Source of the DNA: Gammaproteobacteria bacterium
GTDB taxonomy: Bacteria > Pseudomonadota > Gammaproteobacteria > UBA9214
Assembly (NCBI GenBank): GCA_029881775.1
Contig: JAOULY010000022.1
Coordinates: 1 to 13,652, forward strand
DNA: 13,652 nucleotides
Reading direction: 5' to 3'
The translations under genes and the position numbers were made by a program. The notes beneath the pieces were generated by a model. That model saw only the letters and a program-made list of their open reading frames with translations, was not told the origin of the DNA and made no database searches. Shown piece after piece: positions 1-6,553 of this stretch; the stretch's first letter is position 1, and every line of letters begins with the position of its first letter.

Positions 1-99
1 GCCGCTTGTTCCGGTGGGCCGATGATGACCGTCAACGGCCATTATCACGAGCAGCTGACGCCCGAGAAAGTTGACAAGATCCTGGACGGACTGGAGTAG
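1..99 (+). CDS. nuoE: NADH-quinone oxidoreductase subunit E, C-terminal end (partial)
   Basis: Only the last 32 codons and the stop are inside the window; the gene begins to the left. The reading frame gives AACSGGPMM followed by a tail with LTPEKVDKILDGLE. This matches the C-terminal end of the 24-kDa thioredoxin-fold subunit, where the visible cysteine is the last ligand of the [2Fe-2S] cluster N1a and LTPEKVDxIL is a common ending. NuoE pairs with NuoF at the tip of the peripheral arm. The nuoF start lies 3 bases after this stop, so the two are almost certainly co-transcribed. The first three cluster ligands cannot be checked here. Identity is inferred from the short tail plus position directly upstream of nuoF. 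Confidence 0.93.
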   Translation, partial: AACSGGPMMTVNGHYHEQLTPEKVDKILDGLE

Positions 100-102
100 G
101 CA

Positions 103-1401
103 ATGACGGTACAGGTCTGTTTTGACACCTTGCAGTTCGATGAGCCGTGGACACTCGGGAATTATCTCAAGGTCGGCGGCTACGAGGCGTGGAAAAAAAT
201 CCTGCGTGAAAAGACGCCGCCGGAAGAGGTCATTGAAATCGTCAAGGCTTCGGGGCTGCGCGGGCGCGGTGGCGCCGGCTTCCCGACCGGTCTGAAGTGG
301 AGTTTCATGCCGCGCAACGCGCCGGTACAGAAGTATGTCGTGTGCAATTCCGATGAGTCCGAGCCAGGTACCTGCAAGGACCGCGATATCCTGCGCTTTA
401 ACCCGCATGCGCTGGTCGAGGGCATGGCCATCGCCGGTTATGCCATGGGCGCGACGGTCGGTTACAACTACATGCGTGGGGAGTTTCATCATGAGCCGTT
501 CGAACGGTTCGAGCAGGCGTTAAAAGAGGCCTACGAGTCCGGCCTGCTCGGCAAGGATATCCAGGGGTCCGGCGTCGATTTCGATTGCTACAGTCACCTC
601 GGTGCCGGCGCCTACATCTGCGGCGAGGAAACCGCCTTGCTGGAGTCACTGGAGGGCAAGAAGGGACAGCCGCGTTTCAAGCCGCCGTTCCCGGCCAACT
701 TCGGCCTGTATGGCAAGCCGACGACGATCAATAACACCGAAACGCTGGCCTCGGTGCCTGCCATCATGCGCAACGGCGGTGAATGGTTCATGCAACTTGG
801 CAAGCCAAACAACGGCGGCGTTAAAATATTCTCGGTCTCCGGGCACGTTAACAAGCCGGGCAATTTCGAGGTGCCGATGGGCTTGCCGTTCAGCGAATTG
901 CTGGAAATGGCCGGTGGCGTGCGCGATGGCCATACGCTGAAAGGCGTTATTCCCGGTGGTTCGTCCATGCCGATACTGCCGGCCGACATCATCATGGAAA
1001 CCGACATGGACTATGACTCGCTGGCGAAGGCGGGTTCCGCGCTCGGTTCCGGTGCCGTCATCGTGATGGATGATTCGACCTGCATGGTCGAGGCGTCGAT
1101 GCGCATATCACGCTTTTATTACGCCGAGTCGTGCGGCCAGTGCACGCCGTGCCGCGAAGGCACCGGCTGGATGTACCGCATTATCAAGCGTATCGAGGAG
1201 GGGCAGGGCCGTCCCGAGGACCTCGACCTGTTACTCAGTGCAGCCGACCAGATTGCCGGCAAGACCATCTGTGCCTTCGGCGAGGCGGCGGCCTGGCCGG
1301 TGCAGGGCTTCCTGCGCCACTTCCGTGACGAGTTTGAATATCACATCACGCACAAGCGCTGCATGGTGGGCAGCAAGGCCGCTACGGGAGCAGCCGCATG
1401 A
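103..1401 (+). CDS. nuoF: NADH-quinone oxidoreductase subunit F (NADH- and FMN-binding, 51 kDa)
   Basis: This subunit oxidises NADH, passes a hydride to FMN and feeds electrons into the [4Fe-4S] cluster N3. The 432-residue length is normal for the family. Visible signatures are the glycine-rich GLRGRGGAGFPTGLKW (residues 51-66), the NSDESEPGTCKDR flavin-site segment (82-94), GAGAYICGEETALLESLEG (167-185), and the N3 ligands C344, C347 and C350 in ESCGQCTPCREG with the distant fourth ligand C390 in TICAFGEAA. All catalytic features are present, so it looks functional. The ATG at 103 follows nuoE by 3 bases with GGAG just upstream. The stop overlaps the nuoG start as ATGA, which suggests translational coupling. 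It acts on the cytoplasmic side, bound to NuoE and NuoG. Confidence 0.98.
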   Translation: MTVQVCFDTLQFDEPWTLGNYLKVGGYEAWKKILREKTPPEEVIEIVKASGLRGRGGAGFPTGLKWSFMPRNAPVQKYVVCNSDESEPGTCKDRDILRFNPHALVEGMAIAGYAMGATVGYNYMRGEFHHEPFERFEQALKEAYESGLLGKDIQGSGVDFDCYSHLGAGAYICGEETALLESLEGKKGQPRFKPPFPANFGLYGKPTTINNTETLASVPAIMRNGGEWFMQLGKPNNGGVKIFSVSGHVNKPGNFEVPMGLPFSELLEMAGGVRDGHTLKGVIPGGSSMPILPADIIMETDMDYDSLAKAGSALGSGAVIVMDDSTCMVEASMRISRFYYAESCGQCTPCREGTGWMYRIIKRIEEGQGRPEDLDLLLSAADQIAGKTICAFGEAAAWPVQGFLRHFRDEFEYHITHKRCMVGSKAATGAAA

Positions 1402-3797
1402 GTGCGCGTCCGGACATCCCGGCGGATAACGCCGTGAACATCGAGATCGACGGCCAGACGTACCAGGCGCGCAAGGGCGCAATGATTATCGAAGTCGCGG
1501 ACGCTGCCGGTATCAGTATTCCGCGCTTCTGCTATCACAAGAAACTGTCGGTCGCTGCCAACTGCCGCATGTGCATGGTCGAGGTCGAGAATGTGCCGAA
1601 ACCGCTGCCGGCCTGTGCCACACCGGTCGCCGATGGCATGAAGATTTTTACGAAATCGGCGATTGCCACCGGCGGACAGAAAGCCGTCATGGAATTCCTG
1701 CTGATTAACCACCCGCTCGATTGCCCGATCTGCGACCAGGGCGGCGAATGTGAATTGCAGGATCTTGCCCTTGGTTACGGCCGGGATGTTTCGCGTTTCG
1801 CCGAAAGCAAACGCGTGGTGAAGGACAAGTACATCGGTCCGCTGATTGCCACGGACATGACCCGTTGTATCCACTGCACCCGTTGTATCCGTATGTTGCG
1901 CGAAGTGGCCGGCAAGATGGAACTGGGTGCGACCGGTCGTGGCGAAAACATGGAAATCGGCACCTATATCGAGAAATCGCTGGAGTCGGAACTGTCGGGT
2001 AACGTTATTGATGTGTGCCCGGTTGGCGCGCTGACGTCGCGGCCATTCCGTTTCAAGGCGCGTGCGTGGGAGTTGCAGCAGCACGCAACCATCGCGCCGC
2101 ACGATGCCGTTGGCTCGAATATTTTTGTCCATACCCGTCGTGGCCAGGTCATGCGCGTGGTTCCCCGCGAGAACGAGGACGTCAACGAGGTGTGGCTGTC
2201 GGACCGTGACCGTTTCAGTTATGAAGGCCTGTACAGTGATGACCGTGTCAGCACGCCGATGATCAAGGTCGATGGCAACTGGCAGGACACCGACTGGGAA
2301 ACCGCTCTGCAGGCAACCGTCGACGGACTGAAAAAGACGCTCGATGCACGCGGTGCTGACCAGGTCGGCATGCTGGTGTCACCGACGGCAACGCTGGAAG
2401 AGATGTCGCTGATACAGGCGCTGGCGCGCGGCATCGGTGTGAGCAATATCGACCATCGACTGCGCCAGTCCGATTTTACCGATCAGCAACAGGCGCCCAT
2501 GATGCCGTCACTCGGCCTGCCGCTGGCGGCTATTGAAACGCTCGATGCGGCGCTGGTGATCGGCTCGAATATCCGCAAGGACCAGCCGATCATCGGCCAT
2601 CGTTTACGCAAGGCGGCCGTGGCAGGCGCAAAGGTCATGTTCGTCAACCCGGTGGACTACGAGTTCCTGTTTGATGTGCATGCGAAGGCCATTGCAGCAC
2701 CCGCGCAGCTGGCGGCAACCCTGGCCGGCATCGCCGCGTGCTATCCCGATGCGGCAGGCAAGGGTAGCGATGCTGTTAAAACAGCTATCGGCAATGCATC
2801 AAGCGATGAAAACCAGCGGAAAATAGCCGCTGCCCTGAAAGACGCCGATAAGGCGATGGTCGTGTTGGGCAACGTGGCGACCAGTCATCCACAGTATTCA
2901 CTGCTACGCGCACTGGCACAGGTAATCGCCGATTGCAGCGGTGCGACGCTTGGCCTGTTGCCGGAAGCCGCCAACACCGTCGGCGGCTGGCTGGCCGGTG
3001 TATTGCCACACCGCGGACCGGCGGGCACGAGTGTCGAGACCGTCGGCCTGAATGCGAGCGATATGTTGTCGGCAAGGCTCGCTGCCTACGTACTCTTTAA
3101 TGTCGAGCCGGCGAATGATTGCTTTGACGCGGCAGCAGCCAGCGCGGCTGTCGAAGCGGCCGATTTCGTTGTCTCGATCAGTCCGTTTGCGAGTGACGCG
3201 ACCCGGGCGTTTGCCGATGTGTTGCTGCCCATCGGGCCGTTTACCGAAACGTCTGGCACGTTTGTCAATGCCGAAGGCCGCTGGCAAGGTTTTGCCGGTG
3301 TAGCCAGTCCCGTCGGCGACAGCCGTCCGGGCTGGAAAGTTTTACGCGTACTCGGTAACCAGTTCGATCTCGACGGGTTTGCGCAAACCGGTACAGAAGA
3401 AATTCGCGATGCGCTGCGCGCGCAGTGTGCGTCGGCCGCACTCGACAACCGGCAGGCCGATGGTCCGGTTGCGGACGCGGTGTTGGCTGGCGAGCTTGAG
3501 CGAATCGGTGATGTCGCCATTCTCTCGAGTGATTCGCTGGTGCGACGTGCGCAGTCATTGCAGGCAAGTCCGGACGGGCAGGTTGCCGGGCTGCTGCGTA
3601 TTAATTCCTCAACGGCGGACAGCGCCGGTGTGCGTGAAGGCTACCGGGTGCGGGTCAGCCAGGGTGATGCGAATGTCGACATGGACGTGTCTATCGATGA
3701 GCGCGTGACCGATGGTTGCGTGTGGTTGCAGTCGGGTACCACGGCATCTGCATCGCTGGGTGCCGCCTTCGGCCCGCTAACCATGGAACGGGTCTGA
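1398..3797 (+). CDS. nuoG: NADH-quinone oxidoreductase subunit G (75-kDa iron-sulfur subunit)
   Basis: NuoG conducts electrons from NuoF toward NuoI. The N-terminal ferredoxin domain has the N1b ligands C45, C56, C59 and C73. It is followed by the N5 site H105, C109, C112, C118 (HPLDCPICDQGGEC) and the N4 site C157, C160, C163 with C207 (CIHCTRC ... DVCPVGALTS). The remaining ~570 residues are the catalytically degenerate molybdopterin-oxidoreductase-like domain, which is typically variable. The segment after C207 (about residues 222-245, with HDAVGSNIFV) has no cysteines, so the off-path N7 cluster of Escherichia and Thermus NuoG is absent, as in mitochondrial-type enzymes. The 799-residue length fits the family. 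The ATG overlaps the nuoF stop (ATGA) with CGGGAG 8 bases upstream. Confidence 0.98.
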   Translation: MSARPDIPADNAVNIEIDGQTYQARKGAMIIEVADAAGISIPRFCYHKKLSVAANCRMCMVEVENVPKPLPACATPVADGMKIFTKSAIATGGQKAVMEFLLINHPLDCPICDQGGECELQDLALGYGRDVSRFAESKRVVKDKYIGPLIATDMTRCIHCTRCIRMLREVAGKMELGATGRGENMEIGTYIEKSLESELSGNVIDVCPVGALTSRPFRFKARAWELQQHATIAPHDAVGSNIFVHTRRGQVMRVVPRENEDVNEVWLSDRDRFSYEGLYSDDRVSTPMIKVDGNWQDTDWETALQATVDGLKKTLDARGADQVGMLVSPTATLEEMSLIQALARGIGVSNIDHRLRQSDFTDQQQAPMMPSLGLPLAAIETLDAALVIGSNIRKDQPIIGHRLRKAAVAGAKVMFVNPVDYEFLFDVHAKAIAAPAQLAATLAGIAACYPDAAGKGSDAVKTAIGNASSDENQRKIAAALKDADKAMVVLGNVATSHPQYSLLRALAQVIADCSGATLGLLPEAANTVGGWLAGVLPHRGPAGTSVETVGLNASDMLSARLAAYVLFNVEPANDCFDAAAASAAVEAADFVVSISPFASDATRAFADVLLPIGPFTETSGTFVNAEGRWQGFAGVASPVGDSRPGWKVLRVLGNQFDLDGFAQTGTEEIRDALRAQCASAALDNRQADGPVADAVLAGELERIGDVAILSSDSLVRRAQSLQASPDGQVAGLLRINSSTADSAGVREGYRVRVSQGDANVDMDVSIDERVTDGCVWLQSGTTASASLGAAFGPLTMERV

Positions 3798-3804
3798 GAA
3801 ACGC

Positions 3805-4956
3805 ATGACTGAAACCGTATTGCAAAAATACAAGGGACAGCTGCTGCTGACAGGGCTGGTGGCGACCGTGCTCGGCGTGGCCGTCGTGATGCTTGGTTTC
3901 CACTTCTGGGACGACATCAAGGCCAATGTGCTGCTGTATACACTGGTCAAGATTGTCTGCATCGTCGGCCCGCTGATGGGTGCGGTGGCCTACCTGACGT
4001 TTGCCGAACGCAAGATTATCGGCTACATGCAGGTGCGTATTGGCCCCAACCGGGTCGGTCCACGCGGCTGGCTGCAGCCGATTGCCGATGCCCTCAAGTT
4101 GTTGATGAAGGAAATCGTCGTCCCGACGAACGCCAACCGCTTCCTGTTCGTGGTGGCGCCGATGTTGTCGATTGCGCCGGCGCTGGCTGCCTGGGCGGTA
4201 TTGCCGTTTACCGATACCCTGGTGCTGGCAAACATCGACGCCAGTCTTTTGTATGTACTGGCGCTGACATCGGTCGGTGTCTATGGCGTCATCATTGCCG
4301 GCTGGGCATCCAACTCCAAGTATGCCTTCCTCGGCGCGATGCGCTCGGCTGCACAGATCGTGTCATATGAAATCGCCATGGGTTTTGCGCTGGTCGGCGT
4401 TTTGATCGCCGGCGGCAGTCTTAACCTGGTAGACATCGTCGAGGCGCAGCAGGGCAGTTTCCTGCACTGGTTCTGGTTGCCGTTGTTCCCGTTATTCCTG
4501 GTCTATTTTATTTCCGGTGTGGCCGAGACCAACCGGGCGCCGTTCGACGTGTCGGAAGGCGAGTCGGAAATTGTTGCCGGTTTCCACGTCGAGTATTCCG
4601 GCATGGCGTTTGCCGTATTCTTCCTGGCTGAATACGCCAACATGATCCTGATCGCGGCACTGGCCGCGCTGATGTTCCTGGGCGGCTGGCTGTCGCCATT
4701 CCAGGGAATACTTTCAGATCAGTTCCTTTCTTCTTCTGGAATACTCGGAACAGTATTTGGCAACGGTGTTCACTGGCTGTTCGCCAAGATGTCCGTCATG
4801 TTGCTGCTGTTCCTGTGGTTCCGCGCGACATTCCCGCGCTACCGCTATGACCAGATCATGCGGCTCGGCTGGAAAGTATTCATTCCGATCACCATCGTCT
4901 GGCTGGTAGTGGAGGGCGCTGCGGTGATCCTCGACATCGGTCCGTGGTTCGACTGA
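3805..4956 (+). CDS. nuoH: NADH-quinone oxidoreductase subunit H (quinone-channel membrane subunit)
   Basis: NuoH is the ND1-like membrane subunit that forms much of the quinone chamber and links the peripheral arm to the proton-pumping arm. Signatures are AERKIIGYMQVRIGPNRVGP (about residues 67-86), GWASNSKYAFLGAMRSAAQ (166-184), AETNRAPFDVSEGESEIVAG (240-259, the acidic loop near the quinone site) and RATFPRYRYDQIMRLGWK (340-357). At 383 residues it is longer than most relatives. There is an extra hydrophobic stretch at residues 13-33 before the usual first helix, and a short serine-rich loop at about 299-320. An in-frame ATG at 3889 would give a more typical 355 residues. I keep 3805 because it sits 7 bases after nuoG, but its ribosome-binding site (TGAGAAA) is weak. 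Confidence 0.96.
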   Translation: MTETVLQKYKGQLLLTGLVATVLGVAVVMLGFHFWDDIKANVLLYTLVKIVCIVGPLMGAVAYLTFAERKIIGYMQVRIGPNRVGPRGWLQPIADALKLLMKEIVVPTNANRFLFVVAPMLSIAPALAAWAVLPFTDTLVLANIDASLLYVLALTSVGVYGVIIAGWASNSKYAFLGAMRSAAQIVSYEIAMGFALVGVLIAGGSLNLVDIVEAQQGSFLHWFWLPLFPLFLVYFISGVAETNRAPFDVSEGESEIVAGFHVEYSGMAFAVFFLAEYANMILIAALAALMFLGGWLSPFQGILSDQFLSSSGILGTVFGNGVHWLFAKMSVMLLLFLWFRATFPRYRYDQIMRLGWKVFIPITIVWLVVEGAAVILDIGPWFD

Positions 4957-4964
4957 GGTAGGTT

Positions 4965-5453
4965 ATGGAAGGTTTCAATAACTTTCTGAAAAGTTTGTTC
5001 CTCTGGGAGCTGCTCAAGGGTATGCGGCTGACGGGTTCGCGCCTGTTTGCACGCAAGATAACGGTGCAGTACCCGGAAGAAAAGACGCCGCAGTCCAATC
5101 GCTTTCGCGGCCTGCATGCCCTGCGGCGTTACCCGAACGGTGAGGAGCGCTGTATTGCCTGCAAGTTGTGCGAGGCCGTGTGCCCGGCGCTGGCGATCAC
5201 CATCGAGGCCGAGGAACGCGAGGACGGAACACGCCGTACCACGCGCTACGACATCGACCTGTTCAAGTGTATCTATTGCGGGTTTTGCGAAGAGTCCTGC
5301 CCGGTTGATTCGATCGTGGAAACGCGTGTGTATGAATATGCCTTCGAGAACCGGGGTGAGAACATCATGACCAAGGACATGCTGCTCGCGGTAGGCGACA
5401 GGCACGAACAACAAATTGCCGCTGATCGTCAGCAGGATGCGAGGTTCCGCTGA
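4965..5453 (+). CDS. nuoI: NADH-quinone oxidoreductase subunit I (two [4Fe-4S] ferredoxin subunit)
   Basis: NuoI carries clusters N6a and N6b, which relay electrons from NuoG to the terminal cluster N2 in NuoB. Both ferredoxin motifs are intact: C63, C66, C69, C73 (CIACKLCEAVCP) and C102, C105, C108, C112 (CIYCGFCEESCP). The N-terminal amphipathic part (residues 4-20) is expected to lie against the membrane beside NuoH. At 162 residues it is of normal length. The start lies 8 bases after nuoH and has a good GAGG ribosome-binding site that overlaps the nuoH stop codon. nuoJ starts 2 bases after its stop. The C-terminal tail beyond TKDMLLAVGDR is hydrophilic and probably a surface extension. 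Confidence 0.98.
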   Translation: MEGFNNFLKSLFLWELLKGMRLTGSRLFARKITVQYPEEKTPQSNRFRGLHALRRYPNGEERCIACKLCEAVCPALAITIEAEEREDGTRRTTRYDIDLFKCIYCGFCEESCPVDSIVETRVYEYAFENRGENIMTKDMLLAVGDRHEQQIAADRQQDARFR

Positions 5454-5455
5454 GT

Positions 5456-6079
5456 ATGGATATCGAACGCATCATATTCTGGGTATTTGCCGTGATCCTG
5501 GTGTTTGCCGCCGGTCGTGTTATCACGGTGCGTAACCCGGTACACGCGGCCATGCACCTGGTGCTGGCATTTTTCACCTGTGCCGGCCTGTGGCTGTTGC
5601 TGGAGGCCGAGTTCCTGGCAATTACGCTGGTGCTGGTCTATGTCGGCGCCGTCATGGTGCTGTTCCTGTTCGTGGTGATGATGCTGGATATCAACATGTC
5701 GCCGTTGCGCGAGGGTTTCGTCCGCTATCTGCCGCTCGGCGTCATTATCGCGCTGGTGGTCTTTTCCGAGATGTTTGCAGTTGTGGGAGTGAAGTATTTT
5801 GGCAGTGATGTCATCGCCATTCCCGAGCGTCACGGCGCCGACTACAGTAACGTGCGTGAACTGGGCAGCGTGTTGTACACGGATTATGTTTACCCGTTTG
5901 AAATAGCCTCGGTCATATTACTGGTTGCCATCATCGCGGCCATTGCCCTGACCATGCGCAAGCGTCCCGGGACCAAGTCGCAGAACGTGGCGCAACAGGT
6001 TGCCGTCAAATCGACTGACCGGGTACGGGTTGTCAAGATGATGTCGGAAGAGAAACAGGGTTCGTCTGTTCGTGATTAG
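5456..6079 (+). CDS. nuoJ: NADH-quinone oxidoreductase subunit J (ND6-like membrane subunit)
   Basis: NuoJ is the ND6-like subunit between NuoH and NuoK. Its third helix takes part in the conformational coupling of electron transfer to pumping. The 207-residue protein has about five hydrophobic segments (roughly residues 4-22, 29-49, 53-77, 91-111 and 147-166). The diagnostic run AEFLAITLVLVYVGAVMVLF lies at residues 51-70, with the conserved YVGAVMVLF segment of helix 3. A basic cytoplasmic tail (168-207) ends the protein. It starts 2 bases after nuoI, so translation is probably coupled. The gap after it, 164 bases, is far longer than any other gap between nuo genes here and holds an inverted-repeat element. 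Confidence 0.96.
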   Translation: MDIERIIFWVFAVILVFAAGRVITVRNPVHAAMHLVLAFFTCAGLWLLLEAEFLAITLVLVYVGAVMVLFLFVVMMLDINMSPLREGFVRYLPLGVIIALVVFSEMFAVVGVKYFGSDVIAIPERHGADYSNVRELGSVLYTDYVYPFEIASVILLVAIIAAIALTMRKRPGTKSQNVAQQVAVKSTDRVRVVKMMSEEKQGSSVRD

Positions 6080-6087
6080 GTTGCGGA

Positions 6088-6244
6088 AATTTAAAAACAT
6101 CAGCCACAGAGGGCACAGAGAACACGGAGAATAAACTCGAATACAGACAGGATCACAGTGAATGACAATAATTATTGTCTCTTTGTGCTCGGTGATCTCT
6201 GTGGCTGGTTTGTTTGTTCCAGGATTCAAGTGATGAATTTAAAA
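6088..6244. repeat. 9-base direct repeat flanking the nuoJ-nuoK insert
   Basis: AATTTAAAA occurs at 6088-6096, soon after the nuoJ stop, and again at 6236-6244, ending on the first base of the nuoK ATG. If one copy plus everything between (148 bases) were removed, nuoK would start 16 bases after nuoJ, close to the other nuo spacings. That is what a target-site duplication left by an inserted element would look like. Against this, the 9-mer is pure A/T and could recur by chance. It is also placed asymmetrically: 4 bases from the left inverted-repeat arm but 28 bases from the right arm. The duplication is seen directly; its origin is inferred. Confidence 0.45.
6101..6207. repeat. CACAGAG-unit inverted repeat element between nuoJ and nuoK
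   Basis: The left arm (6101-6131) and the right arm (6177-6207) are reverse complements at 24 of 31 positions, with the outermost 11 bases (CAGCCACAGAG) perfect. Each arm consists of three tandem 9-base units: CACAGAGGG, CACAGAGAA, CACGGAGAA on the left, and the variants CACAGAGAT, CACCGAGCA, CAAAGAGAC on the right read in reverse complement. A perfect 16-base palindrome, GACAATAATTATTGTC, sits at 6164-6179 near the right arm. No open reading frame is present, so this is a non-coding element. From memory, CACAGAG-rich inverted repeats of this kind recur between genes in many bacterial genomes, but I cannot name a family. In RNA the arms can form a long interrupted hairpin, followed by the U-rich GGUUUGUUUGUU. 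Confidence 0.75.
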
Positions 6245-6549
6245 TGATTGCGTTATCTGATTATCTGACCCTGGGAGCTGTCCTGTTTGCGCTGAGCGTG
6301 GCGGGCATCTTTCTTAACCGCAAGAACGTCATCATCCTGCTGATGGCCATCGAACTGATGTTGCTGGCCGTCAACATGAACTTCATAGCCTTTTCCTACT
6401 TCCTGGGCGACACGGCAGGCCAGGTATTCGTGTTCTTTATATTGACGGTTGCTGCCGCCGAGGCTGCAATCGGTCTGGCCATTCTGGTGGTGCTGTTCCG
6501 TAACCGCCGCACCATCAATGTCCAGGACCTGGATCGGCTGAAGGGGTAA
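6244..6549 (+). CDS. nuoK: NADH-quinone oxidoreductase subunit K (ND4L-like membrane subunit)
   Basis: NuoK is a three-helix subunit forming part of a proton channel next to NuoJ and NuoN. The protein has 101 residues, the usual size, and hydrophobic segments at about 5-23, 28-50 and 60-84. The two membrane glutamates known to matter in the family appear as E37 (LMAIELMLLAVN) and E73 (AAAEAAIGLAI). The ATG at 6244 matches the conserved start of the family. An upstream in-frame TTG at 6214 would add 10 residues from the inserted repeat's flank and was rejected. No classical ribosome-binding site is in place; GTGAT at 6230-6234 could pair with the 16S rRNA 3' end. A four-codon frame (ATG 6233 to TGA 6245-6247) overlaps the start as ATGA. 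Confidence 0.96.
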   Translation: MIALSDYLTLGAVLFALSVAGIFLNRKNVIILLMAIELMLLAVNMNFIAFSYFLGDTAGQVFVFFILTVAAAEAAIGLAILVVLFRNRRTINVQDLDRLKG

Positions 6550-6553
6550 CGGG

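Noticed and set aside
1341..2132. Long minus-strand open frame (263 codons) opposite nuoF/nuoG
   Set aside because: It lies wholly opposite clearly real, conserved coding sequence; long antisense frames are common in GC-rich genes and its product resembles no family I know.
6101..6207. CRISPR array, suggested by tandem CACAGAG units
   Set aside because: The units are 9 bases long with no spacers and are arranged as inverted arms, unlike CRISPR repeats.
5918..6229. Minus-strand open frame (103 codons) spanning the end of nuoJ and the inverted repeat
   Set aside because: Cysteine-rich translation of the repeat and antisense nuoJ, with no recognisable protein features.
6214..6243. TTG start that would lengthen NuoK by 10 residues
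   Set aside because: The extra residues come from the flank of the inserted repeat, and the protein from the ATG at 6244 has the normal family length and start.
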